Origin: an uncultured Chitinophagaceae bacterium
Lineage (GTDB): Bacteria; Bacteroidota; Bacteroidia; Chitinophagales; Chitinophagaceae
NCBI GenBank assembly: GCA_903907815.1
Contig: CAIVPM010000224.1
Location: 1 to 33,931 of the forward strand
DNA length: 33,931 nucleotides
Direction: 5' to 3'
Part shown: positions 1-10,600 of the stretch, in pieces
How positions within the stretch are numbered: position 1 is the stretch's first letter
How the letters are laid out: every line of letters starts with the position of its first letter
Made by a program: the position numbers and the translations under genes
Notes under the pieces: model-generated
The model's input: only the letters and a program-made list of their open reading frames with translations
Databases searched by the model: none
Told to the model about the DNA's origin: nothing

Positions 1-61
1 AATTCTATCCTAAAGATTTTTTTGATTCATGCAACAACGCCATTCTTAATTAAGAATTAAA

Positions 62-763
62 TTACTCCACACTCATTACCGTAACGCTTATTATATCGCT
101 AAAGTTGCCTATCTCTTTATTTGCCTGCAGGTAAATAATCTTATATCGCCATACTTTAGTTATGCCTGTTACAGGCAAATCTGCATTGTCTATAAAATCA
201 GCCTGCATACTTACTTTATATTCTATTAGTTTTCCATCACCACTATCTTTATATACCTGATAACCCTGATAAATTCCTTTTTTGCTATGAAGAATAGGGT
301 GACCTGCAGGTGAAATTTTAGCAGTTAATGGTGGCTTAATTACAGCAACCGTGTCACTACGTTCTTCCGTAGCAAGATAAATACCCAGTGCAATACCAAT
401 TGCATTACTAAAATTAGGACTTTTTATACAGTCGTCTGTAATTTTAGCAAATTGAGAAACTACATTTCCTGAAGTGAATACAGGAATAGGTACTGGATAA
501 ACAAATAACGGTGGAAATGGGGTTAATGGCTGAGAAGATGGTCCATCTTTAATCCAGTTTTTGCAGGCAGTAACTGCAACACCGGATAAATTCATAGCCA
601 TTTCTACATCCATTATGTACTGATACAAATGGTAGGCTGCTTTAATGGCCGTTACTTGCTCATCAGTTATATCTAATAATTTCTGGTAAAAACTAATGTT
701 GTCGCAGAATTTTTTAAATTGTCCCAGAAATAACATGTCTGATCTTACTATTATTTTTTTCAT
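62..763 (-). CDS. Protein of unknown function: helical N-terminus, FN3-like C-terminus
   Basis: I do not recognise a named family. The product is about 233 residues, starting MKKIIVRSD. Residues 1-75 look alpha-helical. A proline-rich linker follows (residues 80-95, PLTPFPPLFVYPVPIPV). The last 80 or so residues alternate like a beta-sandwich and end with a pattern (WRYKIIYLQANKEIGNFSDIISV) resembling the last strands of a fibronectin type III domain. No signal peptide or lipobox is visible. From memory, Bacteroidota carry many small proteins with this layout and no known role. The frame stays open upstream to 928, but the extra 55 codons run through a tandem hairpin array, so I take the ATG at 761-763 as the start. 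That ATG has an A-rich leader, as is usual in this phylum. It is complete at both ends. The gene is confident; the function is unknown. Confidence 0.75.
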   Translation of the reverse strand: MKKIIVRSDMLFLGQFKKFCDNISFYQKLLDITDEQVTAIKAAYHLYQYIMDVEMAMNLSGVAVTACKNWIKDGPSSQPLTPFPPLFVYPVPIPVFTSGNVVSQFAKITDDCIKSPNFSNAIGIALGIYLATEERSDTVAVIKPPLTAKISPAGHPILHSKKGIYQGYQVYKDSGDGKLIEYKVSMQADFIDNADLPVTGITKVWRYKIIYLQANKEIGNFSDIISVTVMSVE

Positions 764-850
764 TTTAATTTTTTTGTTAGGAACTGTCAACTGCTTTACC
801 GTTGGGTTCAATTCCTGGTAATAAAATACTTTTTGTTTACGAATACGCCA

Positions 851-1046
851 TTTAACAGCTCTCCGTGTAGGTACCACGGACAATCCGTACCTATACCACG
901 AACTCTTCGTTGTTGTACTACGAACCATCCGTTGTTATGCCCCGACAGTTCGTGTAGGTATCACGGACAATCCGTACCTGTACCACGAACTCTTCGTTGT
1001 TGTACCACGAATCATCCGTTGTTATGCCCGGACAACTCGTGCATGC
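851..1046. repeat. Array of eight 22-bp hairpin units in two 87-bp superunits
   Basis: Units begin at 872, 894, 916, 938, 959, 981, 1003 and 1025, so the period is 22 with one 21-bp step. A degenerate ninth copy may precede them at 851-871. Most units contain a short dyad of the form ACGRA-NNN-TYCGT, for example ACGGACAATCCGT and ACGAACTCTTCGT. Units 1-4 (roughly 864-950) and 5-8 (951-1037) are near-identical, which gives an 87-bp higher-order repeat. The array is about 100 bp upstream of the minus-strand gene that starts at 763. An open frame of 74 codons crosses it but is only the repeat being translated. Confidence 0.85.
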
Positions 1047-1057
1047 TACACCGTTGA

Positions 1058-1681
1058 GTGTGTAATACGTACTTCTTGTATTGTAGATAAGTAACTACTA
1101 CTAAATAATGGTTACCTAACTATGAATATGTATTTACCCAACATGCTGTAGTATAGTCTTTATAGTTGGGTTTTTCCTGCCCGGGTGTTGGATAAACTTA
1201 TCCCTTTCCCCGGAGCTTTATCCCGCGACTTCCGTGGCGCAGCTGCCAAAGTTGTTTTGTAGATAGTGGGAATAATTTACTGTTAAATACAATAGTGGAG
1301 ATTTTGCAAATGTAGTTTTACTATTTAAAGTGAAAACGGATACCAGATAATTGCAAACAAACTGTATATTCATGTAGTTTTATTAGCCCCCAGATGTGTA
1401 CCGGGATTTTTGAAGAATGTCTTCGGGGTGCAATCTAACTTGATAAATAGTATGAAATAATGACCTTCATTGGTTTAGCGTATGATAGATATCATGTATT
1501 CCTTATTTTTAAAAATAATCACTAAATATTTTCAATAGGAAACAATAAATTAATATTAGCTTAACCTTAAGTTAACATTGGACTGTGAAGTTTGCATGTC
1601 AGAACTAAGAGAAATTATGTACCAATCTGTACCATTCTCTATGTTTTGATATATTAATTCGTAAACAGCAAACAAATCTAT
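1058..1681. other. Gene-free leader upstream of the giant adhesin
   Basis: I see no gene in these 624 bases. At 1136-1171, ACCCAAC and GTTGGGT pair across a 22-nt loop and are followed by T residues, a weak terminator-like hairpin. A short GC-richer patch at 1176-1260 looks unlike its AT-rich surroundings. The element ATGTAGTTTTAYTA occurs twice, at 1310 and 1372. A group of small palindromes lies at 1482-1571 and has its own entry. I find no convincing promoter of the TAnnTTTG type close to the adhesin start. Confidence 0.5.
1482..1571. promoter_or_regulatory. Cluster of palindromes upstream of the adhesin
   Basis: Three symmetric elements lie 110-200 bp before the adhesin start. They are ATGATA-GA-TATCAT at 1482-1495, the perfect 16-bp palindrome TTATTTTTAAAAATAA at 1503-1518, and CTTAA-CC-TTAAG at 1560-1571. 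Their position fits operator sites or a structured leader, but AT-rich DNA produces short palindromes by chance, so the regulatory role is inference. Confidence 0.3.
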
Positions 1682-4600
1682 ATGAGCAGTTTTACTCCCA
1701 TCAAAAGTATTAAAAGCAGTAAATTATTTACTGGAATCAAGTTCAGAACCCTGCCTATTGTGGCTTTCATGATGGCTATGATAGTCGGATTATCTGGGTT
1801 GAATGCTCAGATTCTTACATTTAATTTTACAGGTACTGCTCCATCTTTAAATACACCTTGGACATCAACATCCTCCCTTAATGCTAATCTTACTTTAACT
1901 ACTGGTGTAAGTCTTGGTGCTGGTGTTGTTGGGGCAAATACAAATAACCGTGTTAGCACTACTGGTTATAATGTAAATACAACCCTAGCCACAGCAATAA
2001 CTGGAAATAACTACATTAATTTTAAAATTACACCAGCTCAAGGGTATAATTTAAGTCTTGCAGGCAAAACAATAGTATTTACAGTTCAATCAAGTGGTAC
2101 AGGAGTCACAGATTGTGCATTACTTACAAGTATAGATGGATTTACTACTTCCAATGTTATTGGCTCAAATGGGCCTTCCGGAGTAACATCAACTACTACT
2201 TTAAGAAATCTTACAACTACTGGCATAACATATACATTTGGAAATGGTGCACAATACAGCAATATAACCTCTACTGTAGAGTTTAGGTTCTATGCTTATA
2301 ATGCAAGTGGTAGTGGAGGTACATTTAGTTTAAATGCTTGTTCATTAAATGGAACCTTAGCAGCTTGTACGCCTGTAGCTGCAACTGGTTTATCAGGTAC
2401 GGCAGGCGATACAAAGTCTACCGTTTCCTGGACTAACCCTGCTTGTTTTTCAAAAGTAATGTTGGTTGCAAATACTAACGCATTTACTAGTGCTACTCCT
2501 TCGGGGTCTTCCTATACTGCAAACTCTCCATCTTTTACAGATGCTGCCAATACAGCTTTTGATGGTGGTGTAGTATTATATTATGGTACAGGAAATACAG
2601 TAAATTTAACAGGGCTGACAAACGGTACTTCTTATAATTTAAAATTATTTACACAATCTGTATCTGGTACATGGTCTTCTGCAGCTACTGGTACTGCTTC
2701 TCCTATAGCTTGTTCAAGCCCTACAGCTGTAACAGGGTTATCTGCTACTAATGCAAATGCACAGTCTGTGCTTACCTGGACTAACCCTGCCTGTTATGAT
2801 AACATCATGGTAGTAGCTTCTTCATCTTCTTTTACAAGTGCCGCTCCTTCAGGCACTGCTTATACTGCACACTCAGCTAGTTTCACCGACGCTGCCAATA
2901 GTGCCTTTGATGGTGGTGTAGTAGTTTTTTATGGTAATGCCACCACTGCAACAATTACAGGACTAACTAATGGAACAACTTATAATTTTAAAGTATATAC
3001 TGTAAAAGGGTCTACCTGGAATGGTACTGCTACAGCTTCAGCTGCTCCTTACCTTCCTGCTTATTTTTGGAATGGGGCAAATCCTACCAGTGGTAGTTCT
3101 GTTGTTTCTGCAGGTGGTACTGGTACATGGAATACTGCAAATGCTTGGGTACAACCTACTTCAACAGGTACTGGTGCTAATTGGGCTGATGGAAATAATG
3201 CTGTATTTGCTGGTACTGCTGGTACAGTTACTTTAGATGCTTCTAAAACAACTTCAGGAACTTATTTTAATACACCTGGTTATACTTTACAAGCAGGAGC
3301 CACATCAACCTTAACTGGACCAATATATTTAAATTTTAATAGTGGTTCTGCTCCTTATACTTTAACGGTAAAACCGGTTACTTTTACACTTACCATTCCT
3401 AACAGTATCTCTAGTACAGGGTCTAATTCAGGTACTTTAGTTTTAGATGGTGGAAGTCTAGGTGCAACTAACTTTGCAATTCTATCTTTAACTGGAGCAA
3501 GTCAATCTATTTCAACTCCAGTTACTGTTCAGTCAACTGGTAATACAGCTGGTTCTGGTACAGTAGGATTGGTAGTGAGTGCTACAGGTACTTATAATGT
3601 TACTGGAAATATTACCAATAATGCAAATACTTATTTGTTATTAGGCGGTACAAGTGGAGGAACTCTTACTGTTTCTGGTCAGATTTCTTCTTCTACTTAT
3701 GGTATCATGTATGCCAATAAAACAGCAGGTGGTGGTGCTGCTCCTTTATACTTAAATCATGACAATAATTATACGGGTTCTACTTTAATTAATGGAGGTG
3801 GAACTAATGGACTAGTATCATTAGGTACCGATGGTGCTCTTCCTGCTACTACCGATGTAATAATGGGCTATACTAGTAGTAATGGAGGTTTCCTGGATAT
3901 AAATGGACATAATCCTACGATTAATTCTATTTCCAGTGCCAATGCTTCTGCAACTGTAGGGGTTACCAATGGTGCTGCTGGAACTGGAACGAATACATTA
4001 ACTATTGCTGGTAGTACTACTCAAACACTTGCGGTTCCTATTAATAATGGTGCAACTGCTAAAACTGCTTTAGCAATTACAGGTGCTGGTACTTTAACGC
4101 TTTCTCAGGCTTCATCATTTAGCGGAGGATTATCTATCTCTGGTGGAGGTAAATTCCAGGCAGGTATTGCTTCGGTATTCTCTGGTAGCCCCGCCATAAA
4201 CTTGGATGGTGGAACTTATTCAACTGGAGCTACTACTGGATATTCAGCTACTACAGGTAGTTTAAATATTGGTACAAATGGTGGAACAATATCTCTAGGT
4301 ACTGCTTCACATACCTTAACCATTGCTAGTAGCACAGGAAATACATGGGGTGCTGGTAATTTAACCGTTAATGGCTGGACAAGAGCTGCAAATACAGCTA
4401 CTGCAAGCGCTGGCAAAATTGTTATAACATCGGGTGGTTTAACTTCTACTCAATTAGGAAAGATCAGCTTTAATGGATTTAGTGGTCATGCTATATTTAA
4501 TCCTGCTGCTACTACCGAACTGATACCTGATTATGTTGATGGTTCTAACAATACAAATTTTGGAACTGCTACTTATAATCCTTCTTCTACTGCTGCTGCT

Positions 4601-7600
4601 TTAACTGTTGCTGCTACCTGTAATAGTGCTGCTATTTCGGGAACTGCAACGTATCAGTGGTTTAGCAGTCCTAATTCGAATGGTAGTTCAGCAACTAATT
4701 TAGGTGCTGGTGCAAGAACGGCTTCTTATACTCCTTCTGTAACTAACAATACAAGTTCACCTATTACTACTTATTACTATTGTGTAATTACGTATAACAA
4801 CTATACCTATACAACACCAGTTTCAGGTGCAATAATTGTAAATCCTGCTCCTGCAATTAATATATCTGCATTATCTGGTGCTTCTAATCTTACGTATCTA
4901 TTGGGTAATGGACCTTCTGCTATTGCCAGCTTTACGGTAAGCGCTACTTATTTAACAGGCGGTTCTGGTACTATTACCATTGATAACGGTTCTTCTAATG
5001 CACTAAGTTATTTTGAATTAAGTACCGATTATGTAGCTGGTTCAAATCCTGGAACATGGGCTGGTACTGCTTCTATAAGCTATAGTTCAGCTACTCTTGC
5101 CACAACAACTGTTTATGTTAGATTAGCAGCTGGACAAGCAGTTAATAACTCTATTTCTGAAACATATCTTTCTGTGTATGGTGGTGGTGCTACTACCAGC
5201 CAGTCAGGTTTCTTGAATGGTTCAGTTACCTCCAGTACACCTCCGGTAATTACTGGTCAACCTTCATTATTAAACAGTACTTCTTGTAATACAGGATCGG
5301 CTATCAGCCTAACAGTAACACCAGGTACCGATGCAACTCCTGCTTATCAGTGGTGGTATAATACCAGTGCTTCTACATTAGGGGCTCAGGTTCTTACTGC
5401 AAATGCAAATGGGGCAAGTTATACGCCAGCAATTACCAGTCAGACTGTAGCTGGAACTGCTTACTATTATTATTGTACTGTAACAGATACTTACAGTAAT
5501 TTAGCAACCAGTGATTTTTCAGGAGCTATTACTATTAATGCTCCAATTGCTGCTGCAACTGTTTCAATAGTTGCCAGCAGTACTACTATATGTTCAGGTA
5601 GCAATGTTACTTTTACAGCAACCCCTGTTAACAATGGAGGTTCACCTTCTTATCAATGGTCTTTATTTAATGGAACAAGCTGGGTAAATGTTGGTACAAA
5701 CAGTAACACTTATTCTACTACCACATTAGCAGATCAGCATCAGGTAAAAGTTACTTTAACTCCAACGGGTGGATGTTTAACAAGTACTGCAGATGCTATT
5801 TCAAATACGATTACCGAAACAGTTCCGGTTACAGAAACAGCTTCTTTTTCTATTGCTGGTAATTCTGTAGCATGTATCTCTAAAAGTGTAACGTTTACAG
5901 CTGCTGCTCCTACAGCTACACCTTCCAATACCTTCGATGTAGGTGGTGCTGGTGCAACTTACGACTGGTATTTAAATTCCGTTTTACAATCAGGGCATAC
6001 CAATACTTTTACTTATACTACAGGTGCTACCGCTACTACCGATAATGTATATGCTAAATTGCATACTGCTACCGGTGTTTGTGTAAGTTCTAATCTTGTT
6101 ACTTCTACTAATACAGTGAGTGTGGTAGTAAGTGCTGCTATTCCTTCGGTAACTACTACCTCTACAGGTGTAGTACTTTATCCAGGCTTTACCAGCACTT
6201 TTGCTGCTACTGCTTCAGGTACAGGAACATTAAGTTATCAATGGAAAAATAATGGCGCTTCAATTACTAATAATGCTACTAATGGCAATACTGCAACCAC
6301 AGCAAATTATACTGCTAATGCAACTGATTTAACCAATGCTGCAAGCGTTACTTGTACAGTTACATCTTCTTTAGGATGTTCTGCAACAGCTACCGGTATC
6401 ACCGTTTCTATTCCAACCCCTGTTGCATTTACTCCAGGTAACATTGTAGTAGAAAGAGTAGGAGATGGTGTAACCAATAATGCAGCTAATGCAGGTAGAT
6501 TATTTATCGATCAGTTTGCACCTTCTGGTGCAAGCCAAACGGCTATAAGTTCTTCTCCTTTGCCTTATTCAGTGGGTGCATATTCTACTGGTTCTTCTTC
6601 TACCACTAATTTTAGTTTAACCACAAGTGCTAATGCCACTTCAGAAGGATACATGACATTGTCTGCTGATGGTAAATTTCTGGCAGTTCCAGGATATAAT
6701 GCTCCTATAGCTACTGTAAGTATTGCAACTACAACAACAAGTGCTCCTAGTACAAACTATCGTGCTGGTGGTGTTGTTTATGGTTCGGGTATTGCTACTG
6801 TTCCTTTAGCGGCAGATTTTCAATCGGGCAACAACCTACGTAGTGTAGTTTCCGATGGTACATCTTTCTGGTTCTCCGGAGCATCAGGTTTTTATTACTT
6901 CAGCAACTTATATGATAATAGTGCTAAGACTTATGGAAGTGTAAATACAAGAACACTTAAAATATACAATGGCTCTATCTATGGTAGTTCAGCTTCAGGT
7001 TCAAATATAGGTATAAACTTTGTAGATTATCTATCAAACCTGGGTGATAATGGAACTACCGCTGCAATGACATTGTTAACACCGGTTTCTCCTAATAACG
7101 CTCCAAATGCCAATGGATTTGTTATGAATCCTACTGGCGATGTGATATATGTAGCCGATGGAACCAACGGTATTATGAAATTTACTTACAATGGAACAGC
7201 ATGGTCTAAAGCGTATGTATTAAACACTACTACTTGTCTTGGTATTACAGGAATATTTACGGGTACAAATCCAGTAATTTATGCTACATCGTCTTCTGGT
7301 GCACCAAGTAAATTATTTTCTGTTACGGATGCAGGAAATCCAGGCACAGCTACTGCAACTTCAAGCAACTATACACTATTATCTACTTCTGCAAGTACTT
7401 GTGTTTACAAAGGAGTGGCTTTAGCGCCATCTGCCAGCCAAACCAGCATTATATATGCAAACACAACATATCAGGGGAATAATTTTGGTGCTGGTGCTTT
7501 TTCAAATACCTATGCTAATTCACCTACTACTTCAGTAGCTTCAGGTAATGTAAACTTTTTTGCAATTGCTGGAATTTTCTTAAACAATCCGGTAGTTATT

Positions 7601-10600
7601 ACACCAGATGCTGGTTTCGAAGTTTCTCTAGATCCTTCTTTCGGTACTTATTATACCAATGCATCTCCTCTTAGTATTTCTGCTGCAACTTTTGCGCTTA
7701 CTTCTACTTCTTCTACTCAAGTTGTATATGTAAGATTCAAACCAACAACAGCTGGAACTACTTATTCTGCTACCAATATTAAAATTACTTCTACAGGAGC
7801 TGCTGAAATTGATATTCCAGTTTCAGGAACTTCAAATGCTGCATCTGATTACTATTACGTTGGAACAGGCGATTTATCTTTAACCAGTAGCTGGACTATT
7901 AACAGCGATCTTTCTGCAGGTACAGCTCCTCCAACTATGAGTACAACAGGAATTACATGGCATTTAACTAATACAAAAAATGTATCATTAACTACTGCCT
8001 GGTCTTTAGGTACCAATGCAAGAATTATTGTTGGGGATGCTACACATACATTTAACTTAACAGTACCTTCCGGTAATGCTATTACCGGTGGATTAGGAAT
8101 TGAAGTTACCAATGCAAGTTCATTAATCTGGCAGGATGCAACCAGCTCACCAATTTTTACAGTGTTGGATGATGGTAGCACTGTAAACTATGCTGCTGCA
8201 ACTGCACAATTAATAAGAACTGCTGCTTATAGTAATCTTACTTTAAGTGGTGCAGGTTCTAAAACTTTCTCTGGTACTTATTCTATCAGTAAAACATTCA
8301 ATGCAGGTTCTGCTACTATTGCAACTACTGGTTCTTCTATTAGTTTCAATGGTACTGCTGCACAAAATATTCCTGGAATTACGTACGATGCCTTAACGGT
8401 ATCTAATGCAGCAGGTGCAACTTTAACTGGAACTGCCACTGCCGGTAATTTAACTATTAGTACAGGTACTTTATATGTTCCTGTAAATAAATCTTTAACA
8501 GTAACGGGTACTTCAGTTTCATTATCTGCTGCTACCAGTGGATTAGACATTGCTGGTACGTTTAATAATGGTGTTGCTGGTACAACGGCTGCTACCTTTA
8601 CGCAAGCAGTTGGTTCTTCTATAAATTGTAATTATGCAACTACAGTGTATAACCACCTTGCAAATGGTGGAGGCATACCAAAAGCTACCTGGAACGCTAC
8701 ATCACTTTGTAATGTTACCGGTATTACCACCACCAATCCTACCAGTGCTTCTTTTGCTCAGAGCTTTGGTAAGTTTACCTGGAACAACAGTGGTCAGACT
8801 ACTGCATTAAATATAAATACAAATAGCTTTGGTACTCAAGGGTTACTGGATATTGAAGCTTCAGGTACAAGTTATTTTGCCTTAGCAGGTGGATTATCAA
8901 ATACCTACACTTATAGTACTAATGCTATTACGGTAAATAATGCTAAATTCTATACTTGTGTAAGAAGCTCTTCTGTAACGCCAACTGTATCCGTTAATGT
9001 AACTGGTAATATAAATGTTAGTGGTACTGCTACAGTTGATTTAGCAAATGGTACTGCTGCCGCTGCCGCAAGTACTTATGCTACTACCTTAAATGCTGGA
9101 GGCAATATTATAGTTGCTGCAACTGCTTCTTTTGTTGCAGGTACTAATAGCAACACAACAAATGGTGCTAAAATTATATTTACTAAATCGGGTGCACAGA
9201 CTTATACCAATGCAAGTGCAACTGGTAAAATTGATTATATCATTAATACAGGAAGTACGGTTACATTAGGTGCTAATCTTACTCAGTCATCTTCATCTAC
9301 TCCTAATGATTATATAAGCAATAATGGTATACTTAATCTTGGTGGTTATAAATTAACCTGTGGTAATATCAATAATTCTACTGGTAATATTGCTGCAAAT
9401 AATGGAAGTATAACTTTCAATGGTTCTACTGACAATACAGTTTATTTTACTACTGCCTCTTCTAATGTTTTAGGTAGTTTAATATTAAGTGGTTCAGGAA
9501 CGATTAAATTAGGTAATAACCTTGGTATTGCTACGCTATTATCGATTGGTACAGGTACTATATTGGATATCAATGGTCACAACCTTACTTTAAAGAGCAC
9601 CGCTGCTGGTACTGCAGAAGTAGATCAGGTAAATGGTATTATCAAAGATGGTACACAAGCTTCTCCTTACACTGCTACCAATGTAACTGTTGAGCGTTAT
9701 ATTCCTCAAGGAAAGAGAAACTATCGTGATCTTGGTCCATCAGTAGCAAATGCAGGTACTGTGTTTGCAAACTGGCAAGAAAATGGAGCAGGCTCTCCTT
9801 CTGCTACTTATGGTGTTTATATAACTGGTAAAACAGGTACTCCTGGTTATGCAGCTTACGATCCAACTACTGGTTTCGACTACACTACTAATGGTAATAA
9901 TGCTCCTTCACTATATAGTTGTGTAAGTGGCAACTGGGCTGCTGTAACTACAGCAACTGGAGGTACAAAAGGAATAAGCTTAGATCCATTTAAAGGATTG
10001 AGATTATTAGTAAGAGGTTCAAGAAACTTCAATATGGGTACTAACCCTGCTAATATGCTTACTGCAACTACCTTAAGAGCAACGGGTAGTCTTGTTACTG
10101 GAACAGTTACTTTCAATGCAATTGGAACTGGTACAGTATCTACTGGTGGTTATACTTCTACTTATGGATTAACTCCTCAGAGTGCTTATGTAAGCGGAGA
10201 AGGTTGGTCTTTCGTTGCTAATCCTTATGCATGTCCTGTTAGTTGGTCTTCTATAATAAACAATGCAGGTACTACCGGTACCAATGTAGGTAACTTCTAT
10301 TGCTTCCTTGATCCTACTTATCAGAACGGTGGTTTACAACGTTATGTTACTGTACAATACACAGGTTCAACAATTGTTACCAATCTTCCTGCAGGTGTTA
10401 CTGCTGCTAATCTTTTAAATATACAACCAGGACAAGGTTTCTGGGTATACCATACTGCAGCTACTCCTAAACTGGTAATCAGAGAAGCTGATAAAGTAGT
10501 TGGTGGTACTCAAACTACGGTGTTTAGAACTGCTAAATCAAACATGTTGAATGCAAGTATCTGGAAAGATATAGATGGAGTTTCTACTAATGTAGATGAA

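Noticed and set aside
764-928. N-terminal extension of the 62-763 protein by 55 codons
   Set aside because: The extra codons run through the tandem hairpin array and give an Arg-rich, non-conserved-looking peptide. ATG 763 has a typical leader.
864-1037. CRISPR array
   Set aside because: Units are contiguous, with no unique spacers between repeats, and no cas genes are in the window.
833-1057. 74-codon frame with repeated CRYHGQSVP peptide
   Set aside because: It is a translation of the 87-bp repeat, whose length happens to be a multiple of three. No export signal or domain is seen.
1176-1260. Remnant of an insertion sequence in the GC-richer patch
   Set aside because: No transposase fragment or terminal repeats could be seen. 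The composition difference alone is not enough.
4216-10116. Several minus-strand open frames inside the adhesin (for example 4216-4416, 7855-8181, 9880-10116)
   Set aside because: They are antisense shadows of a Thr/Ala/Gly-rich repetitive gene, rich in Val/Pro/Ala, with no start context or domain.
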